DNA of 64,000 bases from Panax quinquefolius (lineage: Eukaryota > Streptophyta > Magnoliopsida > Apiales > Araliaceae), in the NCBI GenBank assembly GCA_020205615.1, contig JAINUW010000085.1, forward strand, positions 38,492 through 102,491, written 5' to 3'. This document shows positions 45,235-57,008 of this stretch, in pieces. Within the stretch, counting starts at the first letter, position 1, and the number at the start of each line of letters is the position of its first letter. A program made the position numbers and the translations under genes. Below the pieces are notes generated by a model, which had not been told where the DNA came from, searched no databases, and saw only the letters and a program-made list of their open reading frames with translations.

Positions 45235-45939
45235 CTCTGATACCATTTGATACCATTTGGGGGCGGAAGCAGAGAGATGGGAAGAACAGAGAGAGCGCAT
45301 ACAAATAAAACACAGTCTTTATATAAATAAGTAACTGAATTGAATTAATAATACAAGCTATGTACAAACTAAGAACGAGAAATAAAACAAGTACATACGA
45401 AATTAAAACATTTAACTAGAGAATTGGAGAAGAGGGGTTAAGTAGGCTGATCAGAGATAGAAACCAAAGATTCTTCTGAGAGAGAGAGCTCAGAGTCTTT
45501 CTAAGTTTCGAAAAACTGATTTGCCAAATGAGCTCGCCTTCCTTTTATAGAATAAGGAAAGGGAACTATTACATTCACTAGGGTAAAGTAAGAAACATTT
45601 GACTTAGGTAAAAGTGAATTACTAAAGTAAAAGCAAAAGTAAAAGCAAGTTACTAAAGCAAAAGTAAAAGTACAGACAAGCAACTGTTGATAAACAGTGC
45701 TAACTTTTGACTATTACAGACGCTTTTGACCAACTTGCCGACAACTTTTGACTCGACGCTATTTTCGGTGGAAAAGAACTTCCTTTTACTGTTGAGCTAC
45801 TTTCTGCGAGAAAGTGGAATCATTTTAAGCGGCTTCAAAGGCGAGTCTTTGGCTAAATGAACGATGAATCGTCACGCGGATGAGTATTGGTCGACCGAAC
45901 AAAGAATCGTCACGAGAGAGTAGTCTTTGGCCGATGAAT
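45235..45939 (-). promoter_or_regulatory. Viral intergenic region and promoter (V2)
   Basis: Minus strand. TATAAAAG at 45549-45542, the ACTTTTGCTTTTAC repeats at about 45610-45675, the leader with TTATTTATATAAAG near 45320, and the primer site TGGTATCAGAG at 45245-45235. Beyond the 11th primer base the sequence changes to the unrelated second-type region. Confidence 0.85.
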
Positions 45940-47320
45940 AATTCTTGATAAAAGCTGTTGATGTCGGTGAATGGGTCTCGAGCATCCTGAAGGTTGATGG
46001 TGCCGTAAGGATCGTACAGACCATCATCTTCTGCAAATTGGCTAACTGAATCATTCTGGGAAGAAGCTGAGGAATGCCTAGAGGATTCTTCGTGTAACTC
46101 ATCAATTCTTTTATTGAGGGCTTGAGCAATAAGTTTTAATTCACTACCGGAGCAATCTTTGAAATCAGAAATGCTACGGGAACAGGAAGAACCTGTAGGA
46201 CTGGTTTTTAACTTAGATTCTTTTGAAATCTTTTTCTGACTTGAGGAAGAGGGTTCTAAAGGAATGACTTTAGAATCCTTAGCTTTGAAAAACTGGGAAT
46301 TGATCGAATGGAATAGGGCGACAGGAAATTCCTGTTGAACCTGACCTATGATTCTGTTAACGTCGAACTTATCCCACCACTTGATGTAGAAAAAGCGGGA
46401 AAGTCGAGGGAGTGGATCAGAGATAACTGTCGAATTACTAGCAACAGAGGGTGGTGAAATACCATATTGCCATTTGAGGATCCAGGGAACTTTGTATTTA
46501 CTAATAAAGAGGAGAGTGAGAGGAATGTTCTCATTCTTTGAATCTGGTTTACTATTATTAGCAAAATGAGTAACTTGAACCTTAAGGGGGTCGGGAAGGA
46601 GGTCATAGGTAGAACCATGCCTATACCACCAGAGGACGAATCAATAAGGGATTGGACTTTTGAAATTATGATCGAATTGAATAAACCAAGAATGACTATG
46701 GGACTCATTCTGATGAAGGAGAACCTTATACCAAGCGTTAATATAATCATAAAACAAAAGGGATTACTATATTTGGAGATCCATTAGATCGGAGGGATTT
46801 TTACCCCAATCGGAAATCTGAAGGAATTGCTTAATATACAAAGAATGATAAAGAACTTTTGAATTGTTTATCATTGTTTGCATAAATGGGTTTGATATTT
46901 CTTGAATCGAGTTTGAGGAGAATGTCCTTATAATAAACAAGAGACTTATAAGGAGCTATTTGGAGGAAAATGCCAACCGGGAGGGAAAAAGCTGGGCGTT
47001 AAAGCTTAAGCTGGATCATTTTTGGCTTCATGTATGGTTCAATATGAAACAAGTAACTTTCCCATTTGAGCACATGCTCGAGAGAGGAATATTGGGAGTC
47101 AAGACGAGGTCTTGGCATTGGATTTCTTGAATGGATCAATGGGTTCGAGCTTATTAACTAGAAATTTGAAATGTAAGGCTTGGGGATTGTTCCAAGAACA
47201 GAAAATTTATTTGAGTGATAGACAGGGGTAACTTGGTGAGGAACTAAGGTACCTTTAGGCTGATTACTTGGGCCAATAGGGTGACCCGAACCACGAGGGA
47301 GGATGAACCTCGACACTCAT
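45940..47320 (-). pseudogene. Viral ORF2, unknown function (V2)
   Basis: Start ATG 47320-47318, but the next codons are shifted by a change at a CAG site. Central aromatic domain is visible, for example SWFIQF and GISPPSVASN-like segments and FFYIKWWDK near 46375-46400; a 134-codon frame 46750-46346 is open in an alternative phase. Polar C-terminus with KRIDELHEE-like helix near 46095. Confidence 0.75.
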
Positions 47321-47899
47321 GATCAGTATAGTACTGTATGAATAAATTCTCTGGTAAGAAAATCGGGAATAGAATTATTTTGCCTTTAAAGTATTCAATA
47401 TCAAAATCAAAAATGCTTAATAAAGCTTGCCATCTAGCGAAAGAATGCTTAGAGGCTAAATTCTCAACATCTTTAACTAAAATGTACTTGGCTGATTTGC
47501 AATCAATGCAGACCAAAAATTTCTGATTTAATAAGTCATTTTGAAATTTGTTAATACATAAAATTAATGAAAGAATTTCCTTTTTAATAGTACTATATTT
47601 TGACTGTGTAGTATTCCATGCGCCGGAATGAAAACGAACAATTTGTTCTGGGGAATCGGATGTTAACTTTTGTTTAAGAATGCCTCCGAATCCAATATCT
47701 GAGGCGTCAGTTTCAATAATTTTGAAAGCTGAATCATTGGAAATACCAAGGCAGGGCAATGCCTTAACATATTTTTTGACTTGTTGGACTGCAGAAGTAT
47801 GAATGTCAGTCCTAGGGTGGAGGATTATTTTGCAAATATTTGAAAAAAGAGGTCTGCAAATCTTCCCGAGATTCTTGTAAAACTTGCTATATAATTCAA
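47321..47899 (-). pseudogene. Viral RNase H (V2)
   Basis: DASDIGFGGILKQKLTSD at about 47709-47656 carries the first catalytic Asp; FHSGAWNTTQSKYSTIKKEI and a DCKSAKYIL segment follow in one frame open at 47759-47244. This is the best-preserved full RNase H here. Confidence 0.9.
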
Positions 47900-48868
47900 A
47901 TGAGCCAAGAAATCTCTGCGGTTGGGTTTTATTGGTTATCTTATCCGGGAACTTGTCGTTGAATTAAATAGCTCGTTCAATAGGTCGAACTTGTCCATTG
48001 AAGATATTAAGACCAAGCGTAGTATTCGACACAAAGCAGTTTGCATTTGGAAGGAGAAAGAACAAGACCATTTACTTTAACAAAGAAGTGAAGAACGATT
48101 TTAAATGTTTTCATGTTCTTCAATAGTCTTGGAGTAAACGAGAATGTCATCGATATAAACAAACGATAAAATGGTGAAAGGGTTTAATATGTCATTGAGG
48201 ATATTTTGAAATTCATTTGGAGCATTTTTTAGGCCAAATGCCTGAACATTCCACTCGTAGTGTCAGAACGGAGTGGTGAATGCTGTTTTGTACTGATCAT
48301 CGGGATGAATGGCAATTTGCCAGAAACCAAATTTTAGGTCGAATTTACTGAAAATGGTGGCATTACTTAACCTATTAATAAGGTCGTCCTTGTTAGGAAG
48401 AGGGTACCTAATCCACTCTAAGACCTTGTTTAATGGTTTGTAATTGATGATTAAACGAGGTACACCTCTTTCTTTTTCTGCTTCATTGTTGACATAAAAA
48501 GCAGAGCAAGACCAAGGGGATTTACTAGGTTTAATTAACCCTTTATTGAGGAGATCATTGATTTCATTCTTACATAACTCCATTTATTCATGACTCATCT
48601 GAATAGGTCTAGCCTTAGTGGGAATTAAATGTTCTTTGAATTCCTTAGCATAAGGAAGCCTAACCATATGTTTCTTTCTATGCCAAAAGGCATTGAGGGA
48701 ATCAGAACAAAGGTTATTCTTCATGTAGGTTTTTAATTCTTCAATTTTTAACCGAATCTCTTCATTTTAAAGTTGTTCTTCAATTCTTTTATATTTGATT
48801 TCCTCTTTCAAGAAATTCAAATGTGTAGATTTACAGTTTATTAAATTCAATGATTTGGAAATGGATTC
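47900..48868 (-). pseudogene. Viral reverse transcriptase (V2)
   Basis: LLNKGLIKPSKSPWSCSAFYV, RLIINYKPLNKV, FSKFDLKFGFWQIAIHPDDQ (48583-48270; the usual KSGFWQ is KFGFWQ), then stop TGA at 48265-48263 in place of GGA, and Y-I-D-D at 48157-48146. Stop and later shifts disable it. The same TGA is in V1a. Confidence 0.92.
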
Positions 48869-49251
48869 TTACTGAATGTATTTTAAATCTCTTTCTTTTG
48901 GTTTAATAAGAAACTTAAATGTTATTTTCTTTCCTAAATGTTTACAAGTTAATCCTTCATTACTAGTCGTAAATGGGTATAATAAGTATATAAATGGTAA
49001 ACCCAAAATAATTTTGTCTGTAAGATTGCGAATCAAAACAAAAGATGTTTTGAAACACATGTTATCTTGACAAATATGTACTTTAGGTAATTTATATTTT
49101 ATTTCCATTTGACTACCATTAGCTGAATTCAATTTTTCCTTTGGTTTTTTGTAATATTTAGTTGGGATTAGACCTTCTTGGATACGTTTAAGTGCACTTT
49201 TTTTTTTTAACCGAGGCGAAGGTATGTATTGAAGTTTATATCCACAACTAG
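48869..49251 (-). pseudogene. Viral aspartic protease lacking its active site (V2)
   Basis: The flap and C-terminal strands are intact (49132-48869, with IILGLPFIYLLYPF), but the DTG segment is replaced by a T-rich run on the plus strand (about 49196-49213) and unrelated bases. Other copies have DTG at 20066 and 54852. Confidence 0.82.
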
Positions 49252-49929
49252 GTTAATAGAAACATACCATTTCGAATGGTGATGTCTTTAATTCTTTTAA
49301 GTGAAAGACCTTGAATAAATAAGTCTGAAATATCTTTAGTACCAGATGATTCTGGTTCATCGTGATTTTCATCACTGGATGAGGAATCATTGATCTGAAG
49401 ATCAGGCCTTTTATCAAAATCTTTTCTTAGATTAGAGACTTCTATCTTTAAATTAGCTATTTCTTTCTTTAATTTATTAACTTCTTGATTTAATTCTAGA
49501 AGACTAACTTCTTTAACTGAAGATTTAAATCTTTCCAAAGTTTTATTAAGACTAAAAATTGGTTTCTCTTTAGCTTTAATAAACTTATCGTTTTCTCTTT
49601 TATCTTTAGTTAATAAATCCTTTAACTATTTTGTGTATTGGGCTTTTAACATAGGATCAGTGATTTTACTAATTAAGTCGATTAACAAAGAACTTTCTTC
49701 ATCATCCTTGTTAATTACATTAATCTTTTTAGTGCAACATTTTTCATTGCAATTATTAGCACAGATGGTGACTGACTTCATTCTTCTTGCTTGAATTATT
49801 ATCTTTGTTAGTATCGAGGAGGAATATGAAATGTTAGAGTCTTCATTATTACTAACTTCATTTCTATTCTCATTAACTCTAATATATATTCAATAACCCG
49901 CTAGTAATATTTAACTAAGACAACTTACA
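49252..49929 (-). pseudogene. Viral acidic tail and coiled-coil linker (V2)
   Basis: Open at 49538-49248 (ELNQEVNKLKKEIANLKIEV heptads, then an acidic segment). TAG at 49628-49626 interrupts, as in V1a. The acidic serine tail after the knuckle is partly deleted near 49760-49830. Confidence 0.8.
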
Positions 49930-50984
49930 TTTTATTTTGCATTCACTTTTATAATGACCCTTTTGCCCACAATTGTGGCACACAATTTTACTTTTATCAA
50001 ATTTTTAGGTCTTTTATTATGTTTTTTTATTAATTGGTTTGGGCTTATTATAATAATTATCTTGATTCTTATCTTTATGATGATTGCGTCTTTTCTTGTG
50101 AGCGTCTATGACTTACGTGAGAGTCAATATGTTTATGCTTGTGATTTTAAATCTAGAAGGAGCCACGGGAGGTAAACCATATTGCTCATGAGAATGTTCC
50201 GAGCTCATATTTAGCTTTCTTCTTGTCTTTACTAGCTTGTTTGGCTAACTTAAAATCAATGCACATTTTAATCCTATCTTTTGAATATAAGCTGATTATG
50301 TCACCATAAGTGAGATTATCATAATCAATATATCCTAAATTTTTTACTAAGTTCTTCATGAACTTTATGAGCAAATAAGGATGGTAAACCATTAACAAAT
50401 TTTTCTTTCCGTAAGGGTTTATCACGTCATTTCTCATCATAACTCTAGAAGTAAAAACATCTTTGTACCATCTAAAGTCACTTAGAGTGGGACAAGTGAG
50501 ATTACTTAGTTGATCGTGGATTCTTTCGTTGATGTTCTTTGGGGTTCCTACGAAGTGTTTTATTATAGTATAAATCAAAGTATTTACTCCATCGTGGCCC
50601 TATGCCTATAGCTTCATTAAAAAATCGGGTTGTCGTCGTCGTCTGGCCCGAACAAAGCATGGATGATAGATAATCTAGAATCTTCAATTGAGATGTTTTT
50701 CCCACCAAGATCCGAGAATACCAGTAAATCCAGATCGCCAATAATTCAACAATATCGGTTGAGTCAGTGTTGAATTTAGTTAGATATATTCATTTGCCAC
50801 CATGGACATATGATTTAACTTATTGAGGATTTCTTGTTCGCTAAATCCGTCGATATTCCATTCATAGATTTTATTAGGCGAAGCAGAAAATTGTTTATCT
50901 AGATTTCTCTTCAAATTGCGAGATCCGGAGGAGTTGGTCTAGAATACCAATTTCTGGTCATGCTAGTATTATGGACGGTTAACT
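49930..50984 (-). pseudogene. Viral coat protein with CCHC knuckle (V2)
   Basis: YEWNIDGFSEQEI-like start near 50865, TLIYTIIKHFVGTP (about 50580-50540), FRWYKDVFTSRVMMRND and YDNLTYGDIIS in the frame 50578-50186, a degraded basic run, and the knuckle at 49980-49939. Frames shift at about 50640 and 50180. Confidence 0.88.
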
Positions 50985-52011
50985 TATTTAAGCGATCGCA
51001 TGAATATCTTACCTTGATGAGGTAGTGGTGATTGACTATCGACCGATTATCGCTTTCATTATCGTAATTAATCGATTGATAATGAGAATGATATTGCAGC
51101 TTGTTTACGGGTTCGGGTCTTTGTTTTTAAATTTTTAAATAAGCGATCAATAGCTCATTGTAAGATCAACGTCTTTATTAGGTAAACCTATTTTTCTCTA
51201 TTTTACGGTAGTTTTAATAGTGGTTGAACAATTTTTGACTCGTTTTTTAATTATATTTTCTTCAAATTTTTCTTCAATCTGTCTAACCGCTTTTTTCTAC
51301 TGGTTGCTAGGTATTGGTTACTAAAATTTAAGCGTTTCTATAATTTTTTTTATCATCATTAACTCCATTGGAGATTTTAAATGGACTTACTTAGTGATTG
51401 AAGTATTTTTTTTTGAAATTAAGATGATTCTAAAGGTGGATGACTAGGCGAAACTTTAGACTTGTCTTCTTTAACCCATTGAGTTTTGGTTATAACATTG
51501 CATTTAAATTGATATTGATCGTACCAATCGTAGAAGGTAATATTAATTTTTCATTATTAATAAATTTTTCCATTTATTGACTATTTTATCTCTTTCCTTC
51601 TCGGTTGGGTGATTTTTTCTAAATTGATGTCTTTTATTTTTATTAGATTTGGAGTTAAAATCATTCACAAGATTAATCCAATCTAACACAAATTCTTTCT
51701 TAATGACTCTTAATTGATTATTAATTGGAACATCAAAATCGGATTAAGTTGGAAGCTTCGGAAGAGCTCGGAGAAGAAGAGCTTTCTTCTTAATTTGGAT
51801 AATTCTGAGGGTGACAAGAATAACAAGGATGACTTGCTTGTCCTTGATTTAAAATTCCTTTTAACTTAATGTCACTTATAGAAGGATTACTAAGGACTTC
51901 AGAATCTCTTCTAGGCAGATCCATAGAAGGAGTTGAAGAACTAGAATAGTCCTCTATAATAACTGGTCTTCTAGAATGTTCAAAGCTAACTTTGACAGTT
52001 CCATCAGAAAA
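50985..52011 (-). pseudogene. Viral MP-CP spacer (V2)
   Basis: S/P-rich linker and lysine-rich spacer, more degraded than in the other copies (numerous small changes at 51000-51760). No single frame longer than 60 codons. Confidence 0.75.
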
Positions 52012-52822
52012 TTACCTTATGTTTTCAATGTTCACTACGTTGTTTACTACAGGCTGTTGTGGTATTTCTCTTGGTAAAATCCATTGACTGGGTAACGTAA
52101 TATCTTTCCATAGAATTGTTCTAGGGATTTGGATATTAGCATCACTGGTTGAACTTTGAATTAATACAGTGTGATCTTTAGGGCTTTTATTAAAAGCATG
52201 GACATTCAAATTAGTCTTCATGGTCTTATAATAAATTCTATAGATTAGAGCAATTGGTTGAGAACCTTCAATCATTTGTGTAATTTCTCCTAGCTGTTTT
52301 AATATTTAATGTTAAAGCTTTTAATAGGTGTTGATCACTTAGACTAAGTGTGAAGTCAGGAAAGCAATTAAAATGGATAGGACCATTATGCAGACTGGCT
52401 TCCATAGCACCTATTATGCTTGGATAATAATTCAAAATCTAGCATCTACGAGGCAGGTAGATACTTGAATTAATTCCTTTAATATTCAATGGTTTAAGCT
52501 GCTACTTGAACTAGAACCTATGTGGATGAAATTATAACCCTTTTTCTATGTTTTTAATAACATCCGGGAAAGAAGGCTACAATTTTCATACTCTTTGTTA
52601 ATAGCATAAACCTTTTCAACTGCTTTTAACATTATAACATTTTAAAGTTATCTAAAATGTTGACTGATAAATTTCCTTTGGAGAAATTCTGGGTATATTC
52701 CAGTTATGTAAAACTTGACTGATATTTTCATAACTATTTTCTTCTTGGTTAACTATGTCTGGTAAAGGTTGCAAGGTTAACCGGTGACTAGCAGAGGAGT
52801 TCGATCTAAATAACCTACTCAT
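52012..52822 (-). pseudogene. Viral movement protein (V2)
   Basis: ATG 52822-52820. N-terminus open to about 52652, shifted middle (FIHIG motif near 52530), C-terminus open 52275-52012 (LIYRIYYKTMKTNLNVHAFN). A 30K-type MP for movement through plasmodesmata. Confidence 0.85.
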
Positions 52823-53069
52823 TATTACTGGGTTCAAAATAAATTCACTCTTTATCTTCCATTCAGACCCTCTTACCTGGGTAGACTCATACCTATTGTT
52901 CTAAAACCCATCGCTTTGCTTCTTTGAGAGACTTACCTAGGGTTGACAACGAACAAGGTGTTCTACAGTAAGTTAGGTGACTTCCGGTAAAGAACAAAAG
53001 AATTTTGAAAACAGTTTTAATGTAGCAAATTATAAGATCTTACTTGGCGCTAGAAATGAACAACAACTT

Positions 53070-53079
53070 GGCTCTGATA
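53070..53079 (-). other. Partial viral primer-binding site (V2 5' end)
   Basis: Minus strand ATATCAGAGCC; the leading TGG is lost at the junction. The next 20 bp on the plus strand (TGTGTTTTATATAAAGACTT) are promoter/leader-like filler before copy V3 starts. Confidence 0.75.
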
Positions 53080-53100
53080 TGTGTTTTATATAAAGACTTA

Positions 53101-54119
53101 CTAGCATGACCAGAAATTAGTATTCTAGACCAACTCCTCCAGATCTGCAATTTGAAGAGAGAAATCTAGATAAACAATTTTCTGTTTCGTCTAATAAAAT
53201 CTATGAATGGAATATTGACGGATTTAGCGAACAAGAAATCCTCAATAAGTTAAATCATATGTCCATGGTGGCAAACAGCTATCTAACTAAATTCAACACT
53301 CTGACTCAACCAGATATTGTTGAATTATTGGCGATGGATTTCTGGTATTCTCGAGATCTTGGTGGGAAAAACATCTCACTGAAGATTCTAGATTATCTAT
53401 CATCCATGCTGTTCAGTTAGACGCTGACGACAACTCGATTTTTAATGAAGCTATAGGCATAGGGCCAGCTGATGGAGTAAACACTTTAATTTATACTATA
53501 ATAAAACACTTCGTAGGAACCCCCAGTAACATCACTGAAAGAATCCATGATCAGTTGAGTAATCTCACTTGTCCCACTCTAAGTGATTTTAGATGGTACA
53601 AAAATGTTTTTACTTCAAGAGTTATGATGCGAAATGACAGTAATAAACCATTCTGGAAAGAGAAATTTGTCAATGGTTTACCATCCTTATTTGCTCATAA
53701 GGTTCGTGAAGAACTAAGTAAAGATTTGGGATATATTGATTATGATAATCTCACTTATGGTGACATAATCGGTTATATTCAAAAATAGGATTAAAATGTG
53801 CATTGATTTTAAGTTAGCCAAACAAGCCCGTAGAGAGAATAAAAAAGGCTAAATACGAGTTAAGAACATTCTGCGAAAGCGGTATGGTTTACCCCCTGTG
53901 GCTCCTTCGAGACGAAAATACAGGCATAAACATATTGACTCTCACAGAAGTCGTAGACGTCATAAGAAAAAACGTAGTCATCATAAAAGTGAGAATCGAG
54001 ATAATTATTATAATAAACCAAAACCCGGTAATAAAAAACATAACAAAAGACCTAAAAAATTGATAAGCGAAAATTGTGCCACAATTTGTGGGCAAAAGGG
54101 TCATTATAAAAGTGAGTGC
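53101..54119 (+). pseudogene. Viral coat protein with CCHC knuckle (V3)
   Basis: Begins inside CP (matches V1a 18312 on). YEWNIDGFSEQEILNKL near 53205; LSDFRWYKNVFTSRVMMRND at about 53580-53638; YDNLTYGDIIGYIQK to 53788; basic run RRKYRHKHIDSHRSRRRHKK (about 53910-53970). The knuckle 54077-54119 has one extra base (ACAATTTGTG). Breaks near 53330 and 53790. Confidence 0.88.
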
Positions 54120-54800
54120 AAAATAAAACAGAAGTTGTCTCAGTTAAATATTACTAGTGAAGATACTGAGTATATATTAGAATTAATGAGAATGGAAAAT
54201 GAAGTTAGTAATAATGAAGACTCTAACATTTCATATTCCTCTGATAATAACAGTGATAGTGATTCAAGCAGTAGCGCAGATGAAGTCACAGTTTGTGCTG
54301 ATAATTGCAAGGAGAATTGTTGCACTAAAAAGATTAATGTAATTAACAAAGATGATGAAGAAAGTTCTTTGTTAATTGATTTAATTAGTAAAATCACTGA
54401 TCCTAAGTTAAAAGCCCAATACACAAAACAGTTAAAAGATTTATTAACCAAAGATAATAGAGAAAATAATAAGTTTATTAAAGCTAAAGAAAAACCAATT
54501 TTTAGTCTTAATAAAACTTTGGAAAGATTTAAATCTCCAGTTAAATAAGTTAGTCTTCCAGAATTAAATCAAGAAGTCAATAAATTAAAAAAGGAGATAG
54601 CCAATTTAAAAATTGAAGTCTCTAATCTAAAAAAGGATTTTATCAAAAGGCCAGATCTTCAAATCAATGATTCTTCATCCAGTGATGAAAATCACGATGA
54701 ACCAGAATCATCTGGTACTAAAGACATTTCAGACTTATTTATTCAAGGTCTTTCACTTAAAAGAATTAAAGACATCACTATTCAGAAATGGTATGTATCT
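54120..54800 (+). pseudogene. Viral acidic tail and coiled-coil linker (V3)
   Basis: Open through the acidic Ser/Asp tail and Cys cluster, with CAG kept at the site that is TAG in V1a and V2. A stop TAA at 54546-54548 (GTTAAATAAG) ends the frame; the heptad stretch and acidic segment follow. Confidence 0.82.
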
Positions 54801-55208
54801 ATTAACCTAGTTGTGGATAAAAACTTTTCTATACGGCTTACTGCCTTGGTTGATACAGGTGCAGATTTTAAACTGTATCCAAGAAGGTCTAATTCCAACT
54901 AAGTATTACAAGAAAACCAGTGAAAAATTGAATTCAGCTAATGGTAGTCAAATGGAAATAAAATATAAATTACCTAAAGTGCATATTTGTCAAGATGACA
55001 TGTGTTTCAAAACATCTTTTGTTTTGATTCGCAATCTTACAGATAAAATTATTTTGGGTTTACCATTTATATATTTATTATACCCATTTACTACTAGTAA
55101 TGAAGGTTAACTTGTAAACATTTAGGAAAGAAAATAACATTTAAGTTTCTTATTAAACTAAAAGAAAGAGATTTAAAATTTATTCAAGAAGAATCCATTT
55201 CCAAATCA
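54801..55208 (+). pseudogene. Viral aspartic protease (V3)
   Basis: DTG at 54852-54860, then one extra T after GCAGAT (about 54866) shifts the frame; flap-side IILGLPFIYLLYPF is at about 55048-55091. A missing G near 55106 shifts it again. Confidence 0.88.
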
Positions 55209-56033
55209 TTGAATTTAATAAATTGTAAATCTACACATTTGAATTTCTTAAAAGAAGAAATCAAATATAAAAGAATTGAAGAACAACTTCAAAATGAAGA
55301 GGTTCGGTTAAAAATTGAAGAGTTAAAAACATACATGAAGAATAACCTTTGTTCCGATTCCCCCAATGCCTTTTGGCATAGAAAGAAACATATGATTAGG
55401 CTTCCTTACGCTAAGGAATTCAAAGAACATTTAATTCCCACTAAGGCTAGGCCTATTCAGATGAGTCATAAACAAATGGAGTTATGTAAGAATGAAATCA
55501 ATGATCTCCTCAATAAAGGGTTAATTAAACCTAGTAAATCCCCTTGGTCTTGCTCTGCTTTTTATGTCAACAATGAAGCAGAAAAAGAAAGAGGTGTACC
55601 TCGTTTAGTCATCAATTACAAACCATTAAACAAGGTCTTAGAGTGGATTAGGTACCCTCTTCCTAACATGGACGACCTTATTAATAGGTTAAGTAATGCC
55701 ACCATTTTCAGTAAATTCGACCTAAAATCCGGTTTCTGGCAAATTGCCATTCATCCCGATGATCAGTACAAAATAGCATTCACCACTCCATTCGGACACT
55801 ACGAGTGGAATGTTCAGGCATTTGGCCTAAAAAATGCTCCAAGTGAATTTCAAAATATCCTCAATGACATATTAAACCCTTTCAGCCATTTTATCGTTGT
55901 TTATATCGACGACATTCTCGTTTACTCCAAGACTATTGAAGAACATGAAAAACATTTAAAATCGTTCTTCACTACTGTTAAAGTAAATGGTCTTGTTCTT
56001 TCTCCTTCCAAATGCAGCCTGTTTCAGGTCTGA
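55209..56033 (+). pseudogene. Viral reverse transcriptase, open through the catalytic core (V3)
   Basis: The longest intact RT in the window (274 codons): LIKPSKSPWSCSAFYVNNEA, RLVINYKPLNKV, FSKFDLKSGFWQIAIHPDD, TTPFGHYEWNVQAFGLKNAP, and Y-I-D-D at 55902-55913. All RT blocks to the primer grip are in one frame. It ends in the thumb by a frameshift at about 56030, where a C-T-G occurs. Useful as the reference copy for classification. Confidence 0.93.
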
Positions 56034-56588
56034 ATACGGTTTCTTGGTCTTAATATCTTCAATGGACAAGTTCAGCCTATTGAACGAGCTATTCAATTCG
56101 CTGACAAGTTCCCAGATAAGATAACCAATAAAACCCAACTGCAGAGATTTCTTGGCTCGCTGAATTATATAGGCAAGTTTTACAAGAATCTCAGGAAGAT
56201 TTGCAGACCTCTTTTTCAGCGTTTGCAAAATAATCCTCTACCCTGGACTGACATTCATACTTCTGCAGTCCAACAAGTCAAAAAATATGTCAAGGCATTG
56301 CCCTGCCTTGGTATCTCCAATGATTCAGCTTTCAAAATTGTTGAAACTGACGCCTCAGATATTGGATTCGGAGGCATTCTTAAACAAAAGTTAACATCCG
56401 ATTCCCCAAAACAAATTGTTCGTTTTCATTCCGGCGCATGGAATACTACACAGTCAAAATATAGTACTATTAAAAAGGAAATTCTTTCATTAGTTTTATG
56501 TATTAACAAATTTCAAAATAACTTATTAAATCAGAAATTTCTGGTCCGCATTGATTGCAAGTCAGCCAAGTACATTTTAGTTAAATGT
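56034..56588 (+). pseudogene. Viral RNase H, first part (V3)
   Basis: After the connection (FLGSLNYIGKFYKNLRKICR, about 56150-56210) the frame 56223-56588 carries ETDASDIGFGGILKQK and the SKYSTIKKEILSL block, stopping at KYILVK where insert V4 begins. The C-terminal part is at 61920-62074. Confidence 0.9.
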
Positions 56589-56750
56589 TTTAATTTCGTA
56601 AGTACTTATTTTATTTCCCGTTCTTAGTTTGTACATAGCTTGTATTATTAATTCAATTCAGTTACTTATTTATATAAAGACTGTGTTTTATTTGTATACG
56701 CTCTCTCTGTTCTTCCCATCTCTCTACTTCCGCCCCCAAATGGTATCAAA

Positions 56751-56763
56751 TGGTATCAGAGCC
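56751..56763 (+). other. Viral tRNA-Met primer-binding site (V4)
   Basis: TGGTATCAGAGCC preceded by TGGTATCAAA, as at 23958. The leader 56589-56750 lacks its own TATAAAAG promoter. Confidence 0.9.
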
Positions 56764-57008
56764 AAGTTGTTGTTCATTTCTAGCGCCCAGTAAGATCTTA
56801 TAATTTGCTCCATTAAAATTGTTTTCAAAATTCTTTTGTTCTTTACCGAAAGTCACCTAACTTACTGTAGAACACCTTGTTCGTTGTCAACCCTAGGTAA
56901 GTCTTTTGTGCGAGCAGTACAGGGTTTTAGAACAATAGGTATGAGTTTACCCAGGTAAGAGGGTCTGAATGGAAGATAAAGAGTGAATTTATTTTGAACC
57001 CAGTAATA

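Larger units (their letters stand above)
45235..53079 (-). mobile_element. Endogenous pararetrovirus unit V2, complete genome length, minus strand
   Basis: Runs from the primer site at 53079 (partial, ATCAGAGCC) through MP, spacer, CP, linker, protease, RT, RNase H, ORF2 and intergenic region to the next primer site at 45245-45235. About 7.84 kb, within the usual 7-9 kb of Caulimoviridae. It shares stop codons with V1a, so the two derive from one integrated ancestor. Confidence 0.92.
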
